Shown here one piece after another: positions 1 through 6,678 of a stretch of 33,989 nt of DNA. The notes beneath the pieces are model-generated. The model was given only the letters and a program-made list of their open reading frames with translations. It was not told the origin of the DNA and made no database searches. The position numbers were made by a program, and so were the translations under genes. Within the stretch, counting starts at the first letter, position 1, and each line of letters opens with the position of its first letter. The DNA is taken from positions 1-33,989 of the forward strand of contig CAZGWJ010000023.1 of NCBI GenBank assembly GCA_964529445.1, in the 5' to 3' direction. Origin of the DNA: CAZGWJ01 sp964529445. Lineage in GTDB: Bacteria; Oederibacteriota; Muellerivitia; Muellerivitales; Muellerivitaceae.

Positions 1-330
1 TACCCCCTGGACGTCTCGGTGGTGCAGGCCGTGAACGCCGGGGTGGACATGCTCATGGTGACGGACAACACGGAGCGGCGCGTGATGAACGCCCTGGTAC
101 GGGCCGTGGAGCGGGGCCAGGTGAGGCGCGAGACCATCGACGCGGCCTACACGCGCATCATGACCCTCAAGAAGAAGTACGGGATCGTGCGCCGCCTGCC
201 CGAGGGAGCCCCCACCCCCGTTCCGAACCTGCCCACGGTCCCGGAGATGTCCCCCGGCTCCAGCGCGAAGAGAAGCGGCGTGAGGACCAGCGCGGCCCCA
301 AAAGGCAATGCCCTGTTGAATGAAGGATGA
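1..330 (+). CDS. Glycoside hydrolase family 3 protein, C-terminal fragment
   Basis: The frame is open from base 1, so the true start lies upstream of the window; it ends with TGA at 328-330. The visible residues include A-V-N-A-G-V-D-M-L-M-V-T-D-N, which matches the late barrel segment of GH3 beta-N-acetylhexosaminidases and beta-glucosidases (typically AV-AG-DM-L). A helical stretch with 'I-D-A-A-Y-T-R-I-M-T-L-K-K-K-Y-G' follows, the usual end of the GH3 N-terminal domain. The last ~40 residues are Pro/Ser/Ala-rich and look like a disordered tail. A NagZ-like wall-recycling or secreted hexosaminidase is the best guess, because the protein ends soon after the first domain. The catalytic region is outside the window, so substrate cannot be judged. 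Confidence 0.7.
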   Translation, partial: YPLDVSVVQAVNAGVDMLMVTDNTERRVMNALVRAVERGQVRRETIDAAYTRIMTLKKKYGIVRRLPEGAPTPVPNLPTVPEMSPGSSAKRSGVRTSAAPKGNALLNEG

Positions 331-331
331 G

Positions 332-379
332 CCCTTCGACTCCTTTCAGTCGCTCAGGGTGCGGCGACTGGGACGCCGC
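332..379. repeat. Two small palindromes, REP-like, after the GH3 gene
   Basis: An imperfect inverted repeat at 332-359 (CCCTTCGAC facing GTCGCTCAGGG) is followed by a perfect one at 361-379 (GCGGCG, 7-nt loop, CGCCGC). There is no T-run, so these are not convincing intrinsic terminators. The first resembles widespread short palindromic elements found between genes of environmental bacteria; I recall that type but could not search for it. Confidence 0.4.
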
Positions 380-459
380 AGAATGAGGAGTTAGGCGTTA
401 GACGACCTGATGAACTTCGACAATCAGCCAAGCGATCCCCGATTTCGAACAGGCATAAT

Positions 460-476
460 TTAACACCGAATTAACA
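460..476 (+). promoter_or_regulatory. PHO-box-like direct repeat upstream of first pit gene
   Basis: TTAACA at 460-465 and TTAACA at 471-476 form a direct repeat with an 11-base period, one helical turn. OmpR/PhoB-family regulators typically bind such spacing, and the hexamer matches the Bacillus PhoP box form TT(A/C/T)ACA-N5-TT(A/C/T)ACA. The same 17-bp pattern, with the same spacing, precedes the second phosphate-transport operon at 8420-8436. It is placed about 65 bp upstream of the chosen start of the transporter. That it is a phosphate-starvation operator is an inference. Confidence 0.5.
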
Positions 477-494
477 TCCTCTCCCTCGACCGTT

Positions 495-527
495 GTTCAC
501 CCGGGCGTAACCTTCCCGTAACCTTGA
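495..527 (+). promoter_or_regulatory. 11-bp phased repeats directly before first pit gene
   Basis: Two adjacent 11-base units at 506-516 and 517-527 share CGTAACCTT. A looser third unit, GTTCACCCGGG, sits at 495-505 in the same phase. GTTCACC-type 11-bp units are the form of PHO boxes described for actinobacteria. The array ends one base before the GGGAGG ribosome site, so a bound protein here would more likely block than recruit polymerase. It may be a second binding site for the factor that reads the TTAACA repeat. Confidence 0.35.
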
Positions 528-540
528 CGGGAGGTTGCCC

Positions 541-1563
541 TTGGAATCGGTCCTCATCCTGACGATCCTCATCATCGCCGTGGCGCTGTTCTTCGACTTC
601 ATCAACGGCTTCCACGACGCGGCCAACTCCATCGCCACCATCGTCTCGACCCGTGTGCTCACGCCGGGGCAGGCCGTGGTCTGGGCCGCCTTCTTCAACT
701 TCATCGCGGCCTTCGGGTTCGGCACCCACGTGGCCAAGACCATCGGCAAGGGCATGGTGGACCCGACCGGAATCACGATCTGGGTCATCCTGGCGGCCCT
801 CATCGGGGCCATCGCCTGGGACCTCCTCACCTGGTGGTGGGGACTCCCGACCTCCTCCTCCCACGCCCTCATCGGCGGCTTCGGCGGGGCCGCGGTCGTC
901 CACGCCGGATGGGGCGTGCTCATTCTCCCGGGCTTCCAGAAGACCATCCTCTTCATCTTCGTCGCGCCGCTCCTGGGAATGGTCCTGGGCTACCTCATCC
1001 AGGTCCTCATCTACTGGACCTTCCGCAAGGCGACCCCCCACCGCGTGGACGGCGTTTTCCGGGTGGGTCAACTCTTCTCCGCGGCCCTCTATTCCCTCTC
1101 GCACGGCGCCAACGACGCGCAGAAGACCATGGGCATCATCGTGGCGCTCCTCCTGGCCGGCGGGTTCTCCGGAGCCGCTTATCAGGGCGACAGCAAGGAG
1201 ATCGCCTGGTGGATCATCCTGTCCTGCCACGCGGCCATCGCGCTGGGGACCATGTCGGGGGGGTGGCGCATCGTGAAGACGATGGGCCAGAAGATCACGA
1301 AGTTGAAACCGGTGGGAGGGTTCTGCGCGGAGACGGGCGGCGCCGCCTCCATCCTCTTCGCCACGTTCCTCGGCATCCCGGTCTCGACGACGCACACCAT
1401 CACGGGTGCCATCGTGGGGGTCGGCGCCACCCACTCGGCCTCGGCCGTGCGCTGGGGCGTGGCGCGCCGCATCGTGTGGGCCTGGTTCCTGACGATCCCC
1501 GCCGCCGCCCTGATCGCCGCGGTCTTCGAGTGGTTCTTCCGGGCCACCGGCATCGCCGGATGA
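541..1563 (+). CDS. pit: Low-affinity inorganic phosphate transporter, Pit family (copy 1)
   Basis: This is a polytopic inner-membrane carrier of the PiT family (PF01384), which imports phosphate, usually as a metal-phosphate complex with H+ or Na+. The diagnostic features are two inverted PiT signature repeats: near the N-terminus 'F-D-F-I-N-G-F-H-D-A-A-N-S-I-A-T', and in the second half 'S-H-G-A-N-D-A-Q-K-T-M-G'. It also has 'G-L-P-T-S-S-S-H-A-L' and 'G-I-P-V-S-T-T-H-T-I'. At 340 residues it is full length. I chose TTG at 541 because GGGAGG at 529-534 lies six bases before it; the TTG at 535 would touch the Shine-Dalgarno. It is closely similar to the gene at 6679-7707, which lies in the opposite orientation. 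Unlike that copy, it has no DUF47 partner. Confidence 0.93.
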   Translation: MESVLILTILIIAVALFFDFINGFHDAANSIATIVSTRVLTPGQAVVWAAFFNFIAAFGFGTHVAKTIGKGMVDPTGITIWVILAALIGAIAWDLLTWWWGLPTSSSHALIGGFGGAAVVHAGWGVLILPGFQKTILFIFVAPLLGMVLGYLIQVLIYWTFRKATPHRVDGVFRVGQLFSAALYSLSHGANDAQKTMGIIVALLLAGGFSGAAYQGDSKEIAWWIILSCHAAIALGTMSGGWRIVKTMGQKITKLKPVGGFCAETGGAASILFATFLGIPVSTTHTITGAIVGVGATHSASAVRWGVARRIVWAWFLTIPAAALIAAVFEWFFRATGIAG

Positions 1564-1942
1564 TCCGCGGCAGGCGCCGCCATCGACGCCCAATCCTGTT
1601 CGGTTTATTGGGCCTGACGCAATGAGGAATGTGAAATCACTGCCGTCCAAGACGTTTTCTTGATAGGGCGTTTGTCTGTCAAAACCGTATTTTGGACAGG
1701 AACGAACACTGAACAACAGAAAAGCCCCCCTCACCCTACCCTCTCCCTCAAGGGGAGAGGGAAAGTCTGTTTTTTGCGCTGTCAGAGGTCAAAATCTCCG
1801 CGTCTCCGCATCTCTGTGGTTCAAGTTGCGTTTATTGTGGACAAGAGTGATGTGAAATGAGGAATTAGGAATTCAATAACGCCTTAACCTTCTAACTTCT
1901 ACTTTCCATCTTCTATCTGGCGGCAACCCAACGGGTCCGTTG
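1564..1942. other. 379-bp gene-free spacer with repeat debris
   Basis: No credible gene lies here. Contents: a possible weak hairpin after pit (GCCCAAT at 1588-1594 facing ATTGGGC at 1607-1613); AATGAGGAAT-type AT-rich words at 1621 and 1856; a perfect palindrome at 1739-1761; a stretch near 1795-1825 reading like the widespread 'CGTCTCCGCATCTCTGTGGTT' class of interspersed repeat; and a run of CTTCTAACTTCTAC-like words at about 1885-1918. The A+T content is visibly higher than in the flanking genes. The spacer separates two convergent transcription units (pit and pyruvate kinase). Confidence 0.6.
1739..1761. repeat. CCCTCTCCC...GGGAGAGGG palindrome
   Basis: The hairpin has CCCTCTCC-type arms around a short TCAA centre and is preceded by CCCCTCACCCTA. 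This type of CCCTCACCCT/GGGGAGAGGG palindrome is common between genes in many environmental and proteobacterial genomes (prior knowledge, not searched). A T6 run follows about nine bases after the stem, so it may add weak termination for the plus strand. Confidence 0.45.
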
Positions 1943-2992
1943 CTATGACCACCATTGGCCTCGACCGCGCAACTTCATGCTTCGAGACTCGGCCGCCCGG
2001 CAGATCCGGTCCATCCATTCCACGGCCTGGACGGGATATTTCCCGACAGCCGTCTCTTCCGATAGCATCACCGCGTCCGTCCCGTCCAGCACGGCGTTGG
2101 CCACGTCCGCCACGTCGGACCGGGCCGGCCGGAAGCTGTGCACCATGGACTCCATCATCTGGGTGGCCGTGATGACCGTCTTGCGGGCGCGGTTGCATTT
2201 CCGGATCAGGTCCTTCTGGATGAAGGGCACGTCCTCCAGCGGCACCTGGACCCCCAGATCGCCCCGGGCGATCATGACCCCGTCCGTGGACTTGAGAAGC
2301 GCCGTGAAGTTGTCGAGGGCCTCATGACGTTCGATCTTGGCAATCACGCGGACCTTCCGGCCGAGGGCCGCGGCCATCTCGCGGATCTCGGCAATGTCCT
2401 GGGGGCCCTCCACGAAGGAAGCCCCGAAGGCATCCAAGCCCTCGGAAAGGCCCACCCTCGCCAGTTCCAGGTCCCGTTCGGTCACGGCGTCCACGTACAT
2501 GGGCGCGCCCGGTATGTTCAAACCCTTCTTCGACAGGAGGTTGCCCCCCACGAGCACTTCGCACATCGCCTCCCCGGGGCGGGGGATTTTCAGGACCTTC
2601 AACTGAAGGAAGCCGTCGGCCAGGAAAACGAGGCTACCCCTCCGGATGCTGTCGGTGAGCCGCAGATACTGGACGGGCAGGACCCGGTCCGTTCCGGGGA
2701 CTTCCCGCACGGTCAGGAGCACCTTCCGGCCGGCTCGCAAATGCACCGGTTCCTTCTTCAGAAGCCCCACGCGGATCTTGGGGCCCGGCAGGTCGGCGAA
2801 CATGCGGGCCGGTTTACCCGCGGCGCGGAAGGCCGCCCGCACCATCCGGATGGTGGCGCGGTGCTCGTCGGGGTTGCCGTGGGAGAAATTGAGCCGGGCC
2901 ACGTCCATCCCGGCGCACACCAGGGCCTTCAGGATGGCGGCCTTGCGGCTCGCGGGCCCGATGGTGCAGACGATGAGGGTGCGCCGTTCCAT
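1943..2992 (-). CDS. pyk: Pyruvate kinase lacking the C-terminal regulatory domain
   Basis: Pyruvate kinase makes pyruvate and ATP from phosphoenolpyruvate and ADP in glycolysis. Visible family motifs are R-L-N-F-S-H-G (33-39), the B-domain hinge D-L-P-G-P-K-I-R-V (67-75), catalytic Lys219 in V-I-A-K-I-E, the metal/PEP site M-I-A-R-G-D-L-G-V (240-248) and T-Q-M-M-E-S-M (277-283). At 349 residues it ends just after the barrel's last helix. The ~120-residue C-terminal domain that carries the allosteric site in standard ~470-residue enzymes is missing. The ATG directly abuts the TAG of the upstream outer-membrane gene (TAGATG), so translation is probably coupled. Its last residues (R-G-Q-W-W-S) are not family sequence. 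Confidence 0.9.
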   Translation of the reverse strand: MERRTLIVCTIGPASRKAAILKALVCAGMDVARLNFSHGNPDEHRATIRMVRAAFRAAGKPARMFADLPGPKIRVGLLKKEPVHLRAGRKVLLTVREVPGTDRVLPVQYLRLTDSIRRGSLVFLADGFLQLKVLKIPRPGEAMCEVLVGGNLLSKKGLNIPGAPMYVDAVTERDLELARVGLSEGLDAFGASFVEGPQDIAEIREMAAALGRKVRVIAKIERHEALDNFTALLKSTDGVMIARGDLGVQVPLEDVPFIQKDLIRKCNRARKTVITATQMMESMVHSFRPARSDVADVANAVLDGTDAVMLSEETAVGKYPVQAVEWMDRICRAAESRSMKLRGRGQWWS

Positions 2993-3700
2993 CTAGAAGC
3001 GGTAACCCCCCATGAGGATCAGCGAACGGCTCAGGGTCTTGACGTTCTCGGTGCCCGCTCCCGTTTCGAGGATGTCCGTCAGCCCCACGTCGTATCGGGC
3101 GTCCACCAGGAAACGGCGGAATTCCACCTCGACCCCCAGGACGACGCCCACCTCGGTCGCGGTGATCCTCTGCGCCAGCTCATCCACGCCGAGATTCCCC
3201 GACAGGACCTCCTGCCCGTTGATCCACCAACGACCGTCGCTCCCGATCTTGAACGACAGCGCCGGTCCCGCATAGACCGACGGCCGGACCGGTCCCGCCA
3301 AGGGCGGGGTCCATCTCCCGACGACCGGCACCTGGAGGTAATCCACGGCGTACTCCTGGCGCGTCGTGATCAGCCCGACCACCTGGCCGAACGTATCGAC
3401 CTCGGGAAAAGACTCCTCCCACTTCCACCCCTTGCGAACGAAAAGGAGTTCCGGCTGGATCGACAGCATCGGACCCAGTCCCAGGGTGGCGAAGACGCCC
3501 GCCCCCCAACCCGTCCGGGCATCGATCAGGTCGTTCATATTCGCACCGATGTCGCCCAAGCCATCGACGGTCCCCGAGTAGCGCACTTTCGAGGAGACCA
3601 TCCCCGCCTTGACCCCGAATTGAAGCGGGGCCGCCTGGGCCGGCCAAGCCGCCGCGCACAGAATGAACGCAACACCCAGAATCCCAATCGCCCTGTTCAT
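2993..3700 (-). CDS. Outer-membrane beta-barrel protein
   Basis: The 235-residue protein begins with a clear signal peptide (M-N-R-A-I-G-I-L-G-V-A-F-I-L-C-A-A-A, cleavage after A-Q-A near residue 23). It continues with 'F-G-V-K-A-G-M-V-S-S-K', a pattern seen at the start of PorT/OMP_b-brl_2 type barrels, and ends in an aromatic strand 'L-I-L-M-G-G-Y-R-F' with the terminal Phe used for outer-membrane insertion. Alternating strands such as 'V-E-V-E-F-R-R-F-L-V-D-A-R-Y-D-V-G-L' support a small barrel. I chose ATG at 3700 because AGGAGG lies five bases upstream. The start overlaps the GNAT stop as ATGA, and the stop touches the pyruvate kinase start. Cargo or ligand is unknown. Confidence 0.75.
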   Translation of the reverse strand: MNRAIGILGVAFILCAAAWPAQAAPLQFGVKAGMVSSKVRYSGTVDGLGDIGANMNDLIDARTGWGAGVFATLGLGPMLSIQPELLFVRKGWKWEESFPEVDTFGQVVGLITTRQEYAVDYLQVPVVGRWTPPLAGPVRPSVYAGPALSFKIGSDGRWWINGQEVLSGNLGVDELAQRITATEVGVVLGVEVEFRRFLVDARYDVGLTDILETGAGTENVKTLSRSLILMGGYRF

Positions 3701-4140
3701 CCCTTCCTCCTTTGGACCATCCTCATCGCCCGATTCCGGAAACCCACGGAATGCCAGAAACCCATCCCCGGCTTGTTGTGCAACAGCACGTCCACGCTCA
3801 CGGCGACACCCTTCGGAAGAACCTTCCGGAGGAGAAGCCGAGCCGCCCGCCTCCCGACCCCCTGACGCCTGAAAGGCCGGTCCACGTAGAACTGGCGAAG
3901 GTAGAGACCGCTGTCCCGGCGGCGGTACAGGGCGTAGGCGACCGGCTCCCCGCCTTCCAGGAACAGCACGGCCCGGTAGGGCCCGGAAAGCCAGCGCCTC
4001 ATCCTTCGCCAAAGAAAGGGAATGTCCTTGGAGGTGACCTTCCAGGCCCGCTCGTCCAGGATGAGCCGCCGGTTCCACTCCGCCAAAAGCGGAAGATCCT
4101 TACTCGTCGCCTTCCGCCACGCTAATTCCGCATTCCTCAT
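3697..4140 (-). CDS. GNAT family N-acetyltransferase
   Basis: GNAT enzymes transfer an acetyl group from acetyl-CoA to an amine. The 147-residue protein has the expected length and order: an N-terminal 'R-K-A-T-S-K-D-L-P-L-L-A-E-W-N' strand and helix, then strand 4 'L-Y-L-R-Q-F-Y-V-D-R-P-F-R-R-Q-G-V-G-R-R-A', which carries the CoA pyrophosphate-binding R/Q-x-x-G-x-G/A loop, then 'G-F-W-H-S-V-G-F' near the C-terminus. The substrate cannot be told. The ATG at 4140 sits inside an AATGAGGAATGCGGAATTAG stretch that resembles the AT-rich repeat words seen elsewhere, so the first few residues may be recruited repeat sequence. The stop overlaps the next gene by four bases. Confidence 0.8.
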   Translation of the reverse strand: MRNAELAWRKATSKDLPLLAEWNRRLILDERAWKVTSKDIPFLWRRMRRWLSGPYRAVLFLEGGEPVAYALYRRRDSGLYLRQFYVDRPFRRQGVGRRAARLLLRKVLPKGVAVSVDVLLHNKPGMGFWHSVGFRNRAMRMVQRRKG

Positions 4141-4185
4141 TCAGCATTCCCCATTCTCCGATCCCGCCCTGCGGGACCGGAGCGG

Positions 4186-5157
4186 TCAGTCCTTCCAGAT
4201 GCCCTTCAGGAATTTCAGCTTCTCCCGCCCTTGATAGGACCCGCCGCCTTCGTGGTAGTTGTACTGCCACACGCGGATGTCCTTGGGACCCTTGTAGTGG
4301 TTGTAGGCCGCGAACACGCAGGAGGGAGGGCAGATATCATCCATGAGCCCCACCGAGAAAAGGGCCTTGGCCTTCGCGCGGACCGCCAGGTTCACCCCGT
4401 CGAAATACGAGAGGGTCCTGAACACCTGGTCGATCTTATCGCGATGCGTCTTGCAGTAGTTCGCGATCTCCATGTAGGGGTAGGAATTCACCATCTCGGT
4501 GGCCCGCCGATAGCCGCAAAGGAAGGGGACGTCGGGCATGGCGACCTTCACGTGGGGCGACAACCCCGCCGCGGCGACGGCGATCCCGCCACCCTGGCTC
4601 CCCCCGGTGACCGCGATACGGTCGGCGTCGACGGCCGGATGGCTCCGAGCGGCCTCGATCGCCCTCACGGCATCGGTGAAGACGCGACGGTAATAGTAGG
4701 TCTCGGGATTCAGGACGCCCCGGGTCATGAAGCCGGGAACCTGGGGGTTGGAACCTTCCGGTTCAACGTCCGGCGTGTCACCGTTGCTCCAGGTGCTCCC
4801 CTGCCCGCGTGTGTCCATGACGAAATGGGCGTATCCGGCGCTGGCCCAGAAAAGCCAGTCGGTCGGCAGGTTCCTTCCCCCGCCGTAACCGACGTACTCG
4901 ACCACGCAGGGGACCTTTCCGGAACGGGTCCTGGGAAGGACGAACCACCCCTTGATGGGCTGTCCGCCGTATCCGCGGAAGATGGCGTCGAACACCTCGA
5001 CGGTCTTGAAACCCGTGTCCACCAACTCGAAGGAGGCGTCCAGGGGGTGCTTCCCCGCGGCAGTCAGAGTCTTTCTCCAGAAAGCATCGAAGTCGCGCGG
5101 TTCCTCCCGTCGGGGACGGTACTTGCGAAGCTTCTCCAGCGGCATGTCAAAGAACAT
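4186..5157 (-). CDS. Acetylxylan esterase / cephalosporin-C deacetylase family
   Basis: This carbohydrate esterase family 7 enzyme (AXE1, PF05448) would remove acetyl groups from xylo-oligosaccharides and similar small acetylated substrates. The alpha/beta-hydrolase triad is visible: Ser187 in G-G-S-Q-G-G, an Asp in L-M-D-D-I-C-P-P (273/274) and His302 in Y-H-E-G-G-G. The oxyanion Tyr lies in Y-V-G-Y-G-G-G (88-94). Its 323 residues match the family's ~320, and the start M-F-F-D-M-P-L matches the family's usual N-terminus. ATG 5157 has GAGGAGG six bases upstream, so longer in-frame starts are not needed. There is no signal peptide, so it is probably cytoplasmic. It starts 22 bp after the ankyrin gene ends. 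Confidence 0.93.
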   Translation of the reverse strand: MFFDMPLEKLRKYRPRREEPRDFDAFWRKTLTAAGKHPLDASFELVDTGFKTVEVFDAIFRGYGGQPIKGWFVLPRTRSGKVPCVVEYVGYGGGRNLPTDWLFWASAGYAHFVMDTRGQGSTWSNGDTPDVEPEGSNPQVPGFMTRGVLNPETYYYRRVFTDAVRAIEAARSHPAVDADRIAVTGGSQGGGIAVAAAGLSPHVKVAMPDVPFLCGYRRATEMVNSYPYMEIANYCKTHRDKIDQVFRTLSYFDGVNLAVRAKAKALFSVGLMDDICPPSCVFAAYNHYKGPKDIRVWQYNYHEGGGSYQGREKLKFLKGIWKD

Positions 5158-5179
5158 CCCAGCCTCCTCGATCCGTCGT

Positions 5180-6631
5180 TCAATCCGACCCCTTCTCGGC
5201 CTTCTTCCCCTTCTTCCGGGTTTTCTTCTTATCGTCACCCGAAAGATCGAAATCCTGTTCCGGAACCTCCGGCCGCGCCCAGTGGGCGATCAGCATCGCC
5301 AGATCCAGGTGCCCGTTGGCAACCGCCAGGGATTCCGGGGTCTCCCCCGCCGCGTTCTCGGCCTTCGGGTCGGCCCCACCCTCCAGGAGCGCCCGCGCCT
5401 CCTCGATCCCGCCCACGGCCGCGGCCAAATGCAAGGGGGTATGCCCGTCCTCATCCGCGACGTTCACCCTCGCCTTGCGGGCGAGAAGATAGCGCGTGAC
5501 CGGAACGTGGCGATGATACACCGATAGATGGAGCGGGGTCACCTTCCTGCGGTCCGCGATCCGGACCTGGGCCTTCCGCTCGACAAGCAGTTTCACGGTT
5601 TCCAGGTCCCCGCTCTCCACGGCGTAAAAGAGCGGCGTCCGGGCGAAGCGGTTGTAGACCTGGACCTTCGCACCGCAAGCGAGCAGGCGGCGGCAGAAGG
5701 CGGGATCGCCCGTGCGCGCGGCCAGGTGCAGGGGCGTGTTGGACAGGGCGTTGGCCTTGCGGCAGGGGATCCGGTGGTCCAGAAGCACGCCGGCCACCTC
5801 GACATGCCGGTTCTGGAGGGCCAAATGCAGGGGCGTGTCGCCCAGGGTGTCCACCCAGGCCGGATGGGCCTTGCGCGCAAGCAGCATGCGGACGATCTTC
5901 AGATCCCCGTTCTGGGCCGCCCAATGAAGGGGCGTGCGGCCCCGGTCATGGTGCGCGTTCACGGGGGAACCCTTCTCGATGAGAAGCCGAGCGATCTCCG
6001 AGTGGTTTTCGGACAGGGCGTGATGCAGGGCCGTGGCCCCGTCCCCATAGTTGAGTCGGGGGTTCGCCCCGGCCTCCAGGAGGAAACGTACCGTCTCCAG
6101 GTGCCCGCCCCGGGCGGCGAAGTGCAGGGGCGTCTCCCCCAGCCGGTCCTGGGCGTTCACGGATAGGCCCTTCTCGCGGAGGAGCTTGACGAGTCGAAGG
6201 TCGCCCCGAAAGGCCGCGATGTGGAGCAGGGTCTCCCGCTCCTTGTTACGGGTCGCCGGGTCGGCGCCGCGCTCGAGCAGGTAACGGAAGACACCGTCCT
6301 GGCGCTTGAGGGCGGCCACCCGCAGGGGCGTATTGCCCCAGGGGTCCTTCCTTTCCAGCGATGCGCCGCTGTCGAGGAGCAGGGCCGCACCCTTGACGCA
6401 ACCGAAGGCGGCCGCGTAATGCAGGGGCCGGGAACCCTGGGCATTGGGCGCGTCCGCGTTCTCGCCTTCCGCCAGGAAACGCACGATCGCCGCCCCGTCG
6501 CACTCCCGGGCGGCCTGCCAGATGTCCCGGGGCGGAGGCGGCGACTCCTTCGCGACGCGCGAAGTGGCGCATCCAGCCGCAAGGGACAGGAGTACCCAGA
6601 GGAAAAACAATAAGGTTCGACGGGTCTTCAT
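5180..6631 (-). CDS. Ankyrin-repeat lipoprotein (13 repeats)
   Basis: The 483-residue protein starts with a lipoprotein signal peptide (M-K-T-R-R-T-L-L-F-F..., lipobox L-A-A-G-C, lipidated Cys21). About 13 consecutive ankyrin repeats follow, from about residue 38 to 460, with the usual 'T-P-L-H-L-A-A' turns (for example R-T-P-L-H-W-A-A, D-T-P-L-H-L-A-L, N-T-P-L-H-L-A-A). The tail is strongly basic (K-K-K-T-R-K-K-G-K-K). Ankyrin stacks bind other proteins; a lipid anchor would place this one at the periplasmic face of a membrane. It lies 47 bp after pit copy 2 and 22 bp before the esterase, probably in one transcript. The ribosome site is weak (AAGGGG about 15 bases before ATG). Partner unknown. 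Confidence 0.88.
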   Translation of the reverse strand: MKTRRTLLFFLWVLLSLAAGCATSRVAKESPPPPRDIWQAARECDGAAIVRFLAEGENADAPNAQGSRPLHYAAAFGCVKGAALLLDSGASLERKDPWGNTPLRVAALKRQDGVFRYLLERGADPATRNKERETLLHIAAFRGDLRLVKLLREKGLSVNAQDRLGETPLHFAARGGHLETVRFLLEAGANPRLNYGDGATALHHALSENHSEIARLLIEKGSPVNAHHDRGRTPLHWAAQNGDLKIVRMLLARKAHPAWVDTLGDTPLHLALQNRHVEVAGVLLDHRIPCRKANALSNTPLHLAARTGDPAFCRRLLACGAKVQVYNRFARTPLFYAVESGDLETVKLLVERKAQVRIADRRKVTPLHLSVYHRHVPVTRYLLARKARVNVADEDGHTPLHLAAAVGGIEEARALLEGGADPKAENAAGETPESLAVANGHLDLAMLIAHWARPEVPEQDFDLSGDDKKKTRKKGKKAEKGSD

Positions 6632-6678
6632 CGGAGGGACATCATACCCCTTTTTCGGCGGATACCGTCACGGGGCGA

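Noticed and set aside
460..1734. 424-residue minus-strand frame opposite pit copy 1, and similar long frames opposite other genes
   Set aside because: High GC makes antisense frames long. The composition (Arg/Gly/Asp/Glu-rich, no domains) is that of a shadow, and the plus-strand protein is an unmistakable transporter.
1660..1860. 66-residue plus-strand frame in the spacer after pit copy 1
   Set aside because: It translates straight through the CCCTCTCCC/GGGAGAGGG palindrome (P-P-H-P-T-L-S-L-K-G-R-G), a frequent false gene made by repeat DNA. No ribosome site.
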